Source: Pseudomonadota bacterium
GTDB taxonomy: Bacteria > Pseudomonadota > Alphaproteobacteria > Reyranellales > Reyranellaceae
Assembly (NCBI GenBank): GCA_018242505.1
Contig: JAFEBU010000022.1
Span: 1 to 64,000 of the forward strand
Direction of reading: 5' to 3'
DNA length: 64,000 nucleotides
Made by a program: the position numbers and the translations under genes. Within the stretch, counting starts at the first letter, position 1, and every line of letters begins with the position of its first letter. The notes under the pieces were generated by a model. That model was not told where the DNA came from and made no database searches. It worked only from the letters and a program-made list of their open reading frames with translations. This document shows positions 17,840 through 27,718 of the stretch, piece by piece.

Positions 17840-19876
17840 CTATCGCAGAGCGGCCGCGATATTGCCGCCGTCGACCGTCAGCACTGCGCCGGTGGTCCTG
17901 GTTGCCTTGGCGAGGGAGACGAAGGCCTGTGCGACGTCGTCGGCCGTCACTTCGAGGCCGAGCAGGTTGCCGCCCATATAATCGGCCTCGCTCAGGCCAC
18001 GCGCCTTCGAGCGGTTGGCGATCATCTCGTCGGTCAGCAGGCCCGAACGGATGCGATCGGCATTGACGGCGTTGGATCGGATGCCGTCGCCGCCATGGTC
18101 GAGGGCGTATTGGCGGCTCAGGAACAGTGTCGCCGCCTTGGGCAGGCCGTAGGGGCCGAAGTCGGGACCGGGATTCACCGCCTGCTTGGAGGTGTTGAAC
18201 AGCAGGCAGCCGCCCAGGCCCTGCGCCTTCATGAGACGGACGGCATTCTGCACCACGCTCTGGTGCGCCCAGAAATTGAGCTCGAAGCTCTGCCGCAGCA
18301 CCGCATCGTCCACCTCGCCGATCCGGCCCTGCCACGCCGCTCCGGCGTTGGAAACGACGATATCGACGCCGCCATAGGTCGCGGCGATCCTGTCGAAAGC
18401 GGCGCGCACGTCATCGGGTCGGGTGACGTCGCAGGCGACGGCGAAACCCTTGACCTTCGATACGTCGCGATCGAGCACGACCACCTCGGCGCCTTCGCGC
18501 GCGAAGGCTTGCGCGGTGGCGGCGCCAATGCCCGAGCCGCCGCCGGTGACGACGACGATGCGTCGCGCCAGCGGCTTCTCCGCCGCGGCGCCGAGCTTGG
18601 CCTGCTCCAGCGACCAGTACTCGATGTCGAAAATGTCGGGCTCGGGAATGCTTCGATAGGTGCCGAGCCGCTCGGCGTCGGCAATGACCTCGATCGTGGT
18701 CTCGGCGAGGTCGGCCGCGATCCTGGCGTCTTTCGAGCTGTTGCCGATACCGAACAGGCCGACGCCGGGCACCAGCACGACGCGCGGAACAGGATCGAGC
18801 TCCGTCTTGGGCGGTGTCTGCCGGGCGTTGTGACGCGCGAAGTAGGCGCGATAGTCAGTCTTGTATTTATCGAGCGCCTTCGTCGCCTCTTCCTTGAAGA
18901 GGTCGAGCTTGCCCGCCTCCGGCGCGGGCACAACAAGCGGTACGGGCTTGGTGCGGATCGCATGATCGGGCGTCACCGGACCCTGCTGGCTGTAGCGCGC
19001 GATCTCCTTGCCGCCCACGAACGCAAGGATCTCGGGGCCGGTGCGGAACTCGAACACGAACCGCCGCGCGGCTTCACGGCCGCCGGTCCTGGCCGGGATC
19101 GACAGCAGGCCGCGCAGGATCGGCGCCACCTCTGCCGCGGTTGCCGGCCGTGCAGGCAGCGAGGCGCCCGGAAAGATCCTGCGCGTCGACTGGGCGAGCC
19201 TCTGCTCGGCCAGCGTCACCAGGTCGATCATGCGCCGATAGGCCTCTTCCGCCGTCGCGCCCATGGAGAAGATGCCGTGCTTCAGCAGGATCAGCCCCTC
19301 GACATCGGGATTGGCGCGGCTGATCTCGGCCGCTTTCTTGGCCAGCGCGAAGCCCGGCATGATGTAGGGCACCAGCGCCGCACGCTTGCCGTACAGGTCG
19401 GCCGCCAGCGCCTCGCCGTCGGGCTGGTCGGTGAGCGCCAGCACCGCATTCGAATGGGTGTGGTCGATGAACTTGTGCGGCAGGAAGGCATGCAGCAGCG
19501 TCTCGACCGAAGGGTTGGGCGATTTGCTGTCCAGGAGGTTGCAGCGCTGGATGTTGACCATCTCCTCGTCGCTGAGCGCGGGCAGACCGATCAGCCCGCC
19601 GAGCGGCGCGAGCCGCACTGCGGGGAGGCCGGGCGCCTCGATCGTTCCCATGTCCCAGCCGCTGCCCTTCACGCACAGCACCTCGACCGGCGCGCCCGAC
19701 ACGTCGGCCACCGTCGTCTTGACCGAGGTGTTGCCGCCGCCATGCAGCACCAGCCTGGGCTCGCCGCCCAGCAGCCGCGTGGTGTAGACGCGCAGCGCGA
19801 GGTCCTCGCCGATGCCCTTCGCCGCGTGATGCGCGATCGCCGCCCGGGCGTCGCTGTCGGACCAGAGGTTCTTCAT
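17840..19876 (-). CDS. Bifunctional aldolase / short-chain dehydrogenase (RhaD-like class II aldolase fused to SDR)
   Basis: 678 residues, two domains. Residues 1 to about 400 form a class II aldolase with the zinc ligands HTH at 139-141 and His200. Residues about 438-678 are a classical SDR with GGGSGIG at 445-451, an NAG motif and a C-terminal TGAVLTVDGG. This fusion is known as the rhamnulose-1-phosphate aldolase / lactaldehyde dehydrogenase-like protein of sugar catabolism. It starts 10 nt after the xanthine phosphoribosyltransferase gene. The dioxygenase gene lies 127 bp downstream. Confidence 0.9.
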   Translation of the reverse strand: MKNLWSDSDARAAIAHHAAKGIGEDLALRVYTTRLLGGEPRLVLHGGGNTSVKTTVADVSGAPVEVLCVKGSGWDMGTIEAPGLPAVRLAPLGGLIGLPALSDEEMVNIQRCNLLDSKSPNPSVETLLHAFLPHKFIDHTHSNAVLALTDQPDGEALAADLYGKRAALVPYIMPGFALAKKAAEISRANPDVEGLILLKHGIFSMGATAEEAYRRMIDLVTLAEQRLAQSTRRIFPGASLPARPATAAEVAPILRGLLSIPARTGGREAARRFVFEFRTGPEILAFVGGKEIARYSQQGPVTPDHAIRTKPVPLVVPAPEAGKLDLFKEEATKALDKYKTDYRAYFARHNARQTPPKTELDPVPRVVLVPGVGLFGIGNSSKDARIAADLAETTIEVIADAERLGTYRSIPEPDIFDIEYWSLEQAKLGAAAEKPLARRIVVVTGGGSGIGAATAQAFAREGAEVVVLDRDVSKVKGFAVACDVTRPDDVRAAFDRIAATYGGVDIVVSNAGAAWQGRIGEVDDAVLRQSFELNFWAHQSVVQNAVRLMKAQGLGGCLLFNTSKQAVNPGPDFGPYGLPKAATLFLSRQYALDHGGDGIRSNAVNADRIRSGLLTDEMIANRSKARGLSEADYMGGNLLGLEVTADDVAQAFVSLAKATRTTGAVLTVDGGNIAAALR

Positions 19877-19886
19877 GTGTCAGCCC

Positions 19887-20387
19887 CTATTGTCCTGATT
19901 TCATCTCGACGATCGTCTTGGCCATCACCGCCTCCTGGTCCCACGGGAACAGGATCCAGGTGTCCTGGCTCACTTCGGTGATGTAGCTGTCGACCTCCGG
20001 CCGGCCGGCCGGCTTGGCATAGACCGTGGCGAAATGCGCCTCGGGCAGGAGCGCGCGCACGGCGCGGGCGGTGACCCCGGTGTCGACCAGATCGTCGACG
20101 ATCAGCCATCCCTTGCCCTTGTCCTGTTCCGCCGCCGTCCCTTTCAGGAGCTCGACCTTGGCGCCGCGCGCCATGCGATCGTAGGTCGAGCAGCAGATCG
20201 TGTCGATCAGGCGCAGATTGAGTTCGCGGGCGACGATCGCGGCCGGAACCAGCCCACCGCGCGTGATCGTCACCAGGCCCGTGAACGGGCCAAGATCGGC
20301 CAGCCGCCAGGCCAACGCCCGTGCGTCGCGGTGCAGCTCCGCCCATGACACGGGAAACATCTTGTTGTAGCCGCCGGCGCTTGCCAT
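19887..20387 (-). CDS. gpt: Xanthine-guanine phosphoribosyltransferase
   Basis: 166 residues, close to the Escherichia coli Gpt length. The PRPP-binding signature is [13 protein letters not shown] (residues 95-107), with the ITRGGLVPA loop near 41-49. The enzyme salvages xanthine and guanine to nucleotides in the cytoplasm. It overlaps no other gene and is followed within 10 nt by the aldolase/SDR fusion, an unusual pairing. Divergent from the first TerC gene. Confidence 0.92.
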   Translation of the reverse strand: MASAGGYNKMFPVSWAELHRDARALAWRLADLGPFTGLVTITRGGLVPAAIVARELNLRLIDTICCSTYDRMARGAKVELLKGTAAEQDKGKGWLIVDDLVDTGVTARAVRALLPEAHFATVYAKPAGRPEVDSYITEVSQDTWILFPWDQEAVMAKTIVEMKSGQ

Positions 20388-20511
20388 GCGATCTCGCTTT
20401 CGCGCGCTCGGATAGTCCGCGCCGCGCCACAGCGCAAGCCTCTCCTTTGGCTCCGTCCGGGGTTTACAGGGTCGGAACGGCGGCTATGGTGCGCCCCTTG
20501 GGAGGAATGGA

Positions 20512-21267
20512 ATGGTCTTCGCAGTCCCCGATTTGTCTTCGGCCGTGTTTTGGGCTGCACTGTGGAAGATCATCGTCGCAAATATCATCCTTTCCGGCGA
20601 CAACGCCGTCGTTATCGCGATGGCCTGCCACAATCTGTCCGATCGGTACCGCAGGCCCGCGATCCTGTTTGGCAGTGCGGGCGCCATCGTGCTGCGGATC
20701 ATCTTTTGCGCCGTGATCGGCCTGCTGCTGGCCATTCCCTATCTCAAGCTCGTTGGCGGCGCCTTGCTGTTCTGGATCGGCGTCAAGCTGTTGATCGGCG
20801 AGGACGAAGAGGCGAAGATCAAGGCCCATGGCAATATCTGGGCGGCGATCTGGACGATCATCGTGGCCGATGCGGTGATGAGCCTCGACAATGCCATCGC
20901 CATCGCCGCCGCCGCGAGGGGCGACTTCACGCTCATCGTGATCGGCCTCGTCTTTTCCATTCCCATCATCGTTCTGGGCGCCACGCTGATTTCGCGCGTG
21001 CTGGATCGCTTCCCCTGGCTTGGCACGGTCGGGGCGGCGTTGATCGGCTGGATCGCGGGCGAAGTCATGGCCGGCGAGGGCCGCTTCGATCAGGTCAACG
21101 CCGCCGGGCAGCTGGTCGAGCTCGTGAAACCGGGAACCATCGCCGACTGGCTCGACCACACGATTCCCCATGCCGAGTTGATTTGTGCCGTCGCGGGCGC
21201 CGCCCTCGTCGTCCTGGTGGGGCTGCTGATCGCGCGTTTCAAATCGGGACAGACCGAGGAAGGCTGA
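20512..21267 (+). CDS. TerC family integral membrane protein, first tandem copy
   Basis: 251 residues, polytopic. The TerC signature appears twice: LSGDNAVVIAMA (from about residue 28) and the mirrored MSLDNAIAIAAA, each placing an Asp-Asn pair in a membrane helix. TerC/YjbE/Alx proteins are linked to manganese or calcium handling and exoenzyme metalation. Preceded by GGGAGGAATGGA. No yybP-ykoY-like leader was recognised in the 124-bp upstream gap. A paralogue follows 55 bp downstream. Confidence 0.9.
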   Translation: MVFAVPDLSSAVFWAALWKIIVANIILSGDNAVVIAMACHNLSDRYRRPAILFGSAGAIVLRIIFCAVIGLLLAIPYLKLVGGALLFWIGVKLLIGEDEEAKIKAHGNIWAAIWTIIVADAVMSLDNAIAIAAAARGDFTLIVIGLVFSIPIIVLGATLISRVLDRFPWLGTVGAALIGWIAGEVMAGEGRFDQVNAAGQLVELVKPGTIADWLDHTIPHAELICAVAGAALVVLVGLLIARFKSGQTEEG

Positions 21268-21307
21268 CCGATATTCCTTGAAATCGGGCTGTCCGGGGCA
21301 ATATCGG
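21268..21307. repeat. Inverted repeat between the TerC paralogues
   Basis: CCGATATT (21268-21275) and AATATCGG (21300-21307) are perfect 8-bp inverted repeats 24 nt apart, filling most of the 55-bp gap. No T-tract follows. It may be an operator, a processing hairpin or chance. Confidence 0.4.
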
Positions 21308-21322
21308 AGCGAGTGAGGGCAG

Positions 21323-21955
21323 ATGGACGCGCTGGGATTGCAACTGGATGCCACCTCGTTCTCGGCGCTGTTGCAGGTGGTGCTGATCGATCTCGTGATG
21401 TCGGGCGACAACGCCATCATCATCGGCATGGCGGTGGCGGGCCTGCCGAAGGCGAACCGCGGCAAGATCATCTTCTGGGGCGTTGCCGGCGCCACCGTCC
21501 TGCGTATCGGATTTGCGCTCGTCACCACGCAGCTCCTGGCGATCGTCGGCCTGACGCTGGCGGGCGGCCTGCTGCTGCTGTGGGTCGCCTGGCGCATGTA
21601 TCGCGAGCTGCGCATGAAGAGCCGTCATGCCGGCGGCGAGCTGCCTGGTGACGGCGAGGCCGCGCCGCCCAAGTCCGCCAGCCAGGCGATGCTGCAGATC
21701 ATCCTGGCCGACATCTCCATGTCGCTCGACAACGTGCTCGCGGTGGCGGGCGCGGCGCGCGACCACAAGGCCGTGCTGTGGATCGGGCTTGCGCTTTCGG
21801 TGGTGCTGATGGCGGTTGCGTCCAACTTCATCGCCCGCATCCTCGATCGCTACCATTGGATCGCGTGGCTGGGCTTTGCCATCATCGTCTATGTCGCGGG
21901 CGACATGATCTGGGCGGGCACGCACGAGGTTGTTGCCGCGACGGGGAAAGCGTAA
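21323..21955 (+). CDS. TerC family (YjbE-like) integral membrane protein, second tandem copy
   Basis: 210 residues. Same paired signatures as its neighbour, [12 protein letters not shown] (from about residue 26) and [13 protein letters not shown], and a central hydrophilic loop with a Lys/Arg/Gly-rich segment near residue 100. It is shorter than the first copy and clearly diverged, so the duplication is old or the second copy was acquired separately. It could transport the same ion or form a heteromer with the first. Confidence 0.9.
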   Translation: MDALGLQLDATSFSALLQVVLIDLVMSGDNAIIIGMAVAGLPKANRGKIIFWGVAGATVLRIGFALVTTQLLAIVGLTLAGGLLLLWVAWRMYRELRMKSRHAGGELPGDGEAAPPKSASQAMLQIILADISMSLDNVLAVAGAARDHKAVLWIGLALSVVLMAVASNFIARILDRYHWIAWLGFAIIVYVAGDMIWAGTHEVVAATGKA

Positions 21956-21989
21956 CGGGGAAGGCGTAAACAGACGCGACGGAGGAGTC

Positions 21990-23189
21990 TTGTCGGAAGA
22001 GCGGGCCGGGGAGTTGTGGCGGCATCAGGCGCGCGCGCCCTATGCCACCTTGCCATGGGCGAGTCGCGGCCGTCTCCATCGCGAGCCCGAGGCGCCGACA
22101 CGCAGCCCGTTCCAGCGCGATCGCGACCGCATCATCCACTCGACGGCCTTCCGGCGGCTGAAGCACAAGACCCAGGTCTTCGTCTATCACGAGGGCGACC
22201 ACTATCGAACGCGCCTCACGCATTCGCTCGAAGTGGCGCAGATCGCCCGCACCCTCTGCCGTACGCTGCGCTTCGACGAGGATCTCGGCGAAGCGGTCGC
22301 GCTCGCCCACGACCTCGGCCACACGCCCTTCGGCCATGCCGGCGAGGAGGCGCTGCATGCGGCGATGAAGCCGTTCGGAGGCTTCGACCACAATGCCCAG
22401 ACACTGCGCATCCTGACCAAGCTCGAGGAGCGCTATGCCGAGTTCAACGGCCTCAACCTGACATGGGAGACGCTGGAAGGCGCGGTTAAGCACAACGGGC
22501 CGCTCCTGAAGGACGGCCGCACGCTCGACGACCTGCCGGCCGCGATCGTCGAATATTGCCGCGACCACGATCTCGAGCTGGGCGGCCATGCCGGGCCCGA
22601 GGCGCAGGCGGCGGCGCTGTCCGACGACATCGCCTACAACAACCACGATATCGACGACGGCCTGCGCGCCGGCCTGTTCGAGATCGCCGACCTCAAGGAC
22701 CTGCCGCTGGTGGGCGAGATGTTCGCGCTGGTGGAGAAGACCTATCCCGGGCTCGCGCCCTCGCGGCTGATCCATGAGGCGATCCGGCGGATGATCAACG
22801 CCATGGTCGAGGATGTTCTGGCCGAAACGCGGCGGCGGCTTGCGGCGGCGCGGCCCCAGACCGTGGCCGACATCCGCGCGCTTGGCCGGCCGATCGTCGC
22901 CTTCTCCGAAGCGATGGCCGCCAACGACCGCGTCATCAAGGGCTTCCTCTACAAGCGCATGTACGAGCACTGGCATCTCAACCGCTCGCACTCCAAGGCG
23001 CGCCGCGTGGTGATGGATCTGTTCGGGCTCCTGTTCGCCGAACCCAACTGCCTGCCGCCACCCTGGCGCGAGCGCGCCGAGGCCGCCGAGCGGCCGGCCC
23101 GCGCCCGGATCGTCGCCGATTACATCGCCGGCATGACCGACCGCTACGCCCTCGACGAGCACAAGCGGCTGTTCGACCTCTATCAGTGA
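21990..23189 (+). CDS. dgt: Deoxyguanosinetriphosphate triphosphohydrolase-like protein
   Basis: 399 residues from a TTG start after GGAGGAG; the coding frame stays open upstream to another TTG inside the TerC gene, which has no such site. HD-domain motifs are clear: the [11 protein letters not shown] region supplies the first His, and [14 protein letters not shown] the His-Asp pair. These enzymes hydrolyse dNTPs to nucleoside plus triphosphate and tune dNTP pools. The family member upstream of argS is conserved in alphaproteobacteria, although here argS is separated by a divergent kinase-like gene. Confidence 0.92.
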   Translation: MSEERAGELWRHQARAPYATLPWASRGRLHREPEAPTRSPFQRDRDRIIHSTAFRRLKHKTQVFVYHEGDHYRTRLTHSLEVAQIARTLCRTLRFDEDLGEAVALAHDLGHTPFGHAGEEALHAAMKPFGGFDHNAQTLRILTKLEERYAEFNGLNLTWETLEGAVKHNGPLLKDGRTLDDLPAAIVEYCRDHDLELGGHAGPEAQAAALSDDIAYNNHDIDDGLRAGLFEIADLKDLPLVGEMFALVEKTYPGLAPSRLIHEAIRRMINAMVEDVLAETRRRLAAARPQTVADIRALGRPIVAFSEAMAANDRVIKGFLYKRMYEHWHLNRSHSKARRVVMDLFGLLFAEPNCLPPPWRERAEAAERPARARIVADYIAGMTDRYALDEHKRLFDLYQ

Positions 23190-23220
23190 GCTGTTTCTCC
23201 TCCTGTCGCGAACGAAGTGT

Positions 23221-23748
23221 TCACGAGGCCATTCTTTCGGCAATGCGTCTGGCGGCGTCCCGGGGCGGTGTGACGGTCGTATCAATGGTCAGGTCAGGTG
23301 GCGGCATCTCGGCCATGCAGCGGGCAAAATCCCCGCGAAGGTCGTTCAGTAGCTGAAGGGAACGGAGCTTTCCGAAGGCGGAGCGACTCGGGTCGAGCAG
23401 GCGGCGCTCCTGTTCGCCCGGCTCGATCTTGAGCGCGACGAAGAGGGCAGCCCCTCCGAACTGCTGAACCAGGGACTGCATGCGTTTTGCGAATCCACGC
23501 TCGACAGTCGGCTCGGGCGCGATCGTGAAGATGAGGGATCTCTCCGCACGGGCGGCCTCGCCAACTATCTTGAGCCAAATCTCCTCGCGTAGCCGCTTGA
23601 AGGGCTCGGTCCCGAAAGGAAAGACCGCGCTCACCGCATCCACGACCAGATGATTGTGGAAGAGGGGTAAGCCGGTGATCTCCGCAAGCTCGCGGCCTAC
23701 CGTGAGCTTGCCGGATGCCACCTGTCCGTAGATGAAGACCAATCGCAT
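23221..23748 (-). CDS. P-loop NTPase, small kinase-like protein
   Basis: 175 residues. The Walker A-like loop GQVASGKLTV spans residues 8-17 directly after the first strand. The overall size and a C-terminal SLQLLNDLRGDF helix resemble shikimate/gluconate-kinase-like phosphotransferases and the AAA_33 group. The ATG used follows GGAGG at about 10 nt. It interrupts the otherwise common dgt-argS neighbourhood and is divergent from argS. The substrate is not recognisable. Confidence 0.7.
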   Translation of the reverse strand: MRLVFIYGQVASGKLTVGRELAEITGLPLFHNHLVVDAVSAVFPFGTEPFKRLREEIWLKIVGEAARAERSLIFTIAPEPTVERGFAKRMQSLVQQFGGAALFVALKIEPGEQERRLLDPSRSAFGKLRSLQLLNDLRGDFARCMAEMPPPDLTIDTTVTPPRDAARRIAERMAS

Positions 23749-23877
23749 GGCCTTCGATACCTCCAAGGAGGGATCGCCTCCACCGTTGGATGAGTTTCAG
23801 GAGCGATCGGCCTCGATTCTGGTTCGGAAAGACCGGGCGGGATGACAAACCGGCTGGTTTGGGCAATACCGCGCCCC

Positions 23878-25620
23878 ATGGATCCCTATGCTCATTTCAT
23901 CGGCGAGATCGAAGCTGCTCTGAAGGCGATGCAGGCGGCGGGCGAACTGCCGCAGCCGCTCGACTTTTCCGCCATCACCGCCGAGCCGCCGCGCGATCCG
24001 GCCCATGGCGATATCGCCACCAATGCCGCCATGGTGCTGGCCAAGCCGGCCGCCAGGAAGCCGCGTGACATCGCCGAGGCGCTGCTGGACCGGTTGAAGG
24101 CCATTCCCGACGTCGTCGAGGGCGCCGTGGCCGGGCCGGGCTTCATCAACTTGAAGCTGCGCGACGGCTTCTGGCGCGAACGGCTGCGCGACTGTCTGAA
24201 AGCAGGACTGGCCTACGGCGATTCGCGGATGGGCGCCGGACAGAAAGTGAATGTCGAATACGTCTCGGCCAATCCGACCGGCCCGCTGACCGTCGCGCAC
24301 GCGCGCGGCGCCGTGGTGGGCGACGCCCTGGCCAACCTCCTGCTGAAGGCCGGCTACGACGTCACCAAGGAATACTACATCAACGATGCCGGCGCGCAGG
24401 TCGACAAGTTCGGACGATCGACCTACCTGCGCTACAGGGAAGCGCTGGGCGAAAGGATCGCCGAAATTCCCGCGGGCCTCTATCCCGGCGAGTACCTGAA
24501 GGAGGTCGGAGCGGCGATCGCCACGCGCGACGGCGCGCGCTGGATCGACAAGCCCGAGGCCGACTGGTTGCCGGAGTTTCGCAGCTTCGCGATCGACACC
24601 TTGATGACCAGCATCAAGAGTGATCTCGAGCTGCTCGGCGTGCGCATCGATGTCTATTCGTCGGAGCGCGCGCTGGTCGATGCGGGTGCCGTCGATCGGG
24701 CCTTCGAGGAACTGTCGCGGCAGGGCCTGATCTACCTTGGGCGGCTCGACCCGCCCAAGGGCAAGATGCCCGACGACTGGGAAGACCGCGAGCAGACCCT
24801 GTTCCGCGCCACCCGTTTCGGCGACGAGGTCGACCGGCCGCTCAAGAAGTCGGACGGCGGCTGGACCTATTTCGCCAATGACATCGCCTATCACTACGAC
24901 AAGTTCCGGCGCGGCTTCGCCGACATGATCGACGTCTGGGGGGCCGATCACGGCGGCTATGTCAAACGCATGAAGGCTGCGGTGAACGCGATCACGGCGG
25001 GCAAGGGCGAGCTCGACGTGAAGCTCTGCCAGCTGGTCCGCGTCATGCGCAATGGCGAACTGGTGCGCATGTCCAAGCGCGCCGGAACGTTCGAGACCCT
25101 GCGCGACCTTCTGGACGAGGTCGGGCCCGATGTCGTGCGGTTCACCATGCTGACCCGCAAGAACGACGCGCCGTTCGATTTCGATCTGGTCAAGGCCACC
25201 GAGCAGTCGCGCGACAACCCGGTCTGGTACGTCCAGTATGGCCATGCCCGCAGCCGCTCGGTGATGCGCCAGGCGATCGCCGCCGGCCTCTCGGTCGAGG
25301 GGCTCGACGGCGTTCCGCTCGATCGTCTGGGCGACCCCGGCGAGCTGGATCTCGTGCGGCTGATCGCGCAATGGCCGCGCCAGATCGAAGCCGCCGCCTC
25401 GGCGCACGAGCCGCATCGTATCGCCTTCTATCTCTACGACCTCGCCGCGGCCTTCCATGCGCACTGGAATCGCGGCCGGGACGAGCCGTCGCTGCGCTTC
25501 GTGGTCGAGGGCGACCCCGAACTCAGCCGGGCGCGTCTGGCCTTGGTACAGGCCGTGGGATTTGTGATAGGATCGGGCCTCAAGGTCTTCGGCGTCACAC
25601 CCGTCGATGAAATGAGATAA
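23878..25620 (+). CDS. argS: Arginyl-tRNA synthetase
   Basis: 580 residues. Class I signature [15 protein letters not shown] replaces HIGH (the HAR form is usual for ArgRS). The N-terminal ArgRS additional domain, a KMSK-like MSKRAG segment and the C-terminal DALR anticodon-binding domain ([17 protein letters not shown]) are all in order. Essential for charging tRNA-Arg. The SPOR gene starts 3 nt after its stop. Confidence 0.97.
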   Translation: MDPYAHFIGEIEAALKAMQAAGELPQPLDFSAITAEPPRDPAHGDIATNAAMVLAKPAARKPRDIAEALLDRLKAIPDVVEGAVAGPGFINLKLRDGFWRERLRDCLKAGLAYGDSRMGAGQKVNVEYVSANPTGPLTVAHARGAVVGDALANLLLKAGYDVTKEYYINDAGAQVDKFGRSTYLRYREALGERIAEIPAGLYPGEYLKEVGAAIATRDGARWIDKPEADWLPEFRSFAIDTLMTSIKSDLELLGVRIDVYSSERALVDAGAVDRAFEELSRQGLIYLGRLDPPKGKMPDDWEDREQTLFRATRFGDEVDRPLKKSDGGWTYFANDIAYHYDKFRRGFADMIDVWGADHGGYVKRMKAAVNAITAGKGELDVKLCQLVRVMRNGELVRMSKRAGTFETLRDLLDEVGPDVVRFTMLTRKNDAPFDFDLVKATEQSRDNPVWYVQYGHARSRSVMRQAIAAGLSVEGLDGVPLDRLGDPGELDLVRLIAQWPRQIEAAASAHEPHRIAFYLYDLAAAFHAHWNRGRDEPSLRFVVEGDPELSRARLALVQAVGFVIGSGLKVFGVTPVDEMR

Positions 25621-25623
25621 CAA

Positions 25624-26550
25624 ATGCACATCCGCCGGCCCCCCTCCGGCGACGGACCACGGATTTACCGACCCAACGAGTCGGTTGCGGTGCGGCTGGA
25701 TCCGCCGACCCGCCCCGTCGCCTATGAACCCGATTCGATTCCGCCGCCGCCGCGGGATTCCCTGCTTGCGCGCGTCAATCGTCGGCGCAGCCAGATCCTG
25801 ACCCTGATGGTCTCGACAGCCGCCATTGCGAGCTTCGGCTCGGTCGTCTGGTGGGCGCACAATCAGGATGTGCGCGCCGGCGGCAAGGGTCTCGAGCCGC
25901 TGGTCATTCAGGCGCCCGATACGCCTGTCCGGATCAAGCCCGAGAATGCGGGCGGCTACGTGCCTCCGGACCAGGATAAGGAGGTCTACAACCGAATCTC
26001 CCCCGGCGCCGTCCCGACGCAGCCCGAGAAGCTGCTGCCCGGGCCGACCGTGCCGCACCTGCCGGCGAACGGGCAGCCCGTGCCGCTCTCGACCAAGCCG
26101 GTCGACGGCGACGGCAAGGGCGCGGCACCGACCCAGACCGCCTCGGAAACCCCCACTGCACCCAGCCCGACGCCTCCGGCGGCCTCGACGCCGCCGCTGC
26201 CGGCCAACCAGCCGACGGTCACCCAGGCGCCCACGACGACTCCGACCGAGACCGGCCCCAGCATCGCCAGCCTGATCGAGAACCTGTCGGGCCCCAGCGG
26301 CGGCTGGCGCATCCAGCTCGCCTCGGCGAAGACCGAGGATGCGGCCAAATCGACCTGGGCCAAGCTCCAGGCCGCCCACGGCGACGTATTGGCCAGTCTG
26401 CGCATGCAGCCCACGCGCGTCGACCTCGGCGAGAAGGGGGTCTGGTATCGCGTCCAGGCCGGCCCGCTCGACGAGAAGCAGGCGCACAGCGTCTGCAGCT
26501 CGCTGCGCAGCCGCCGCGCCGACTGCGTCGTCATTCCCCCAGCACGTTAG
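25624..26550 (+). CDS. SPOR-domain membrane protein
   Basis: 308 residues. A cytoplasmic N-terminus with basic RRRSQ is followed by one transmembrane helix (about residues 58-77), a long Pro/Thr-rich periplasmic linker (about 95-215) and a C-terminal SPOR domain (about 222-308, GWRIQLASAKTEDAAKSTW). SPOR domains bind denuded glycan strands at the division site. Position between argS and nagZ is conserved in alphaproteobacteria. Probable cell-division or envelope role. Confidence 0.88.
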   Translation: MHIRRPPSGDGPRIYRPNESVAVRLDPPTRPVAYEPDSIPPPPRDSLLARVNRRRSQILTLMVSTAAIASFGSVVWWAHNQDVRAGGKGLEPLVIQAPDTPVRIKPENAGGYVPPDQDKEVYNRISPGAVPTQPEKLLPGPTVPHLPANGQPVPLSTKPVDGDGKGAAPTQTASETPTAPSPTPPAASTPPLPANQPTVTQAPTTTPTETGPSIASLIENLSGPSGGWRIQLASAKTEDAAKSTWAKLQAAHGDVLASLRMQPTRVDLGEKGVWYRVQAGPLDEKQAHSVCSSLRSRRADCVVIPPAR

Positions 26551-26640
26551 AATTGACCGGCTGCCCCTTCGCGTAACCGCGAAGAGGGAGCCGGCGCTCG
26601 CGTGCGGGAAGGACGGGGAGAGGAGCTCGAGCGTAGTCCT

Positions 26641-27663
26641 ATGAGATCTGTCATTCTCGGCTGCAGCGGCCCCGATCTCACCGCCGACGAACGCGCCTTC
26701 TTTCGCGACGCCGATCCGCTGGGCTTCATCCTGTTCGCGCGCAATGTCGAGACGCCGGAGCAGGCCGGCCGGTTGGTCGACGAGTTGCGGACCTCGGTCG
26801 GCCGCGCGGAGGCCCCGGTCCTGATCGACCAGGAGGGCGGGCGGGTCGCGCGTCTCAAGCCGCCGCACTGGCGCAAGGCGCCGCCGGCGCGCCGTCTGGG
26901 CGAACTGTACGAACGCGATCCGGAGCGCGGCCTGGAGGCGACCCGCCTCAATTCGCGGCTGCTGGCGGCCGACGTCGCCTCGATCGGCTGCGATGTCGAT
27001 TGCCTGCCGGTGCTCGACATCGCCTTCCCCGAGACCCATGCCGTGATCGGCGACCGTGCCTATGCCGCCGCTCCCGAGGCGGTCGCGGCGCTGGGCCGCG
27101 CGGCAGCGGAAGGACTGCTGGCCGAGGGTGTCATGCCGGTCATCAAGCACATTCCCGGGCATGGCCGGGCGACCGTCGATTCCCATCACGCCCTGCCGCA
27201 CGTCGATGCGTCTCGCGACTCTCTCGAGCGCCAGGATTTCCTGCCGTTCAGGCTCTTGTCCGACCTGCCTTGGGCAATGACCGCCCATGTCCTCTATGAC
27301 GCCATCGATGCGGACGCGGCACTGACGGTTTCGGCACGGGGCGTGCAGGAGATCGTGCGCGGCCATATCGGGTTCGACGGCCTTCTGCTGTCGGACGATC
27401 TTTCGATGCAGGCGCTGGGCGGGTCGCTTGGCGAGCGGGCGGCCGGCGCGGTGGAGGCAGGCTGCGATATCGCCCTCCACTGCAACGGCCAGATGGACGA
27501 GATGCGCGCCGTCGTCGGCGCGGTGGGCCGGATGACGCCGTCGGCCGTGCGCCGCTTCGAGGCCGGGCGGCAGTATCTGGCACGGCATCGCGCACCGCTG
27601 GGCGCGGCCGGCCTCGTCGATGCTCGAAAGAGACTGACGGCACTCCTGCCCGAATGGGGATAA
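26641..27663 (+). CDS. nagZ: Beta-N-acetylhexosaminidase NagZ
   Basis: 340 residues, glycoside hydrolase family 3. The family motif KHIPGHGRATVDSHHALP carries the His/Asp catalytic pair, and LLSDDLSMQAL holds the nucleophile Asp. It removes GlcNAc from muropeptides in the cytoplasm during peptidoglycan recycling. Lies between the SPOR protein and scpA, as usual in this class. Confidence 0.95.
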   Translation: MRSVILGCSGPDLTADERAFFRDADPLGFILFARNVETPEQAGRLVDELRTSVGRAEAPVLIDQEGGRVARLKPPHWRKAPPARRLGELYERDPERGLEATRLNSRLLAADVASIGCDVDCLPVLDIAFPETHAVIGDRAYAAAPEAVAALGRAAAEGLLAEGVMPVIKHIPGHGRATVDSHHALPHVDASRDSLERQDFLPFRLLSDLPWAMTAHVLYDAIDADAALTVSARGVQEIVRGHIGFDGLLLSDDLSMQALGGSLGERAAGAVEAGCDIALHCNGQMDEMRAVVGAVGRMTPSAVRRFEAGRQYLARHRAPLGAAGLVDARKRLTALLPEWG

Positions 27664-27718
27664 GGACCGGTCAAATCCAGTGGCGGCAGGCGCTGCGCCT
27701 GGATTAAACCGGGCCTGC

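Noticed and set aside
17729..19981. Long plus-strand frame opposite the aldolase/SDR fusion
   Set aside because: Shadow frame; the minus strand has clear domain motifs throughout.
20388..20511. yybP-ykoY type manganese riboswitch before the TerC gene
   Set aside because: No conserved riboswitch core could be recognised in the 124-bp leader.
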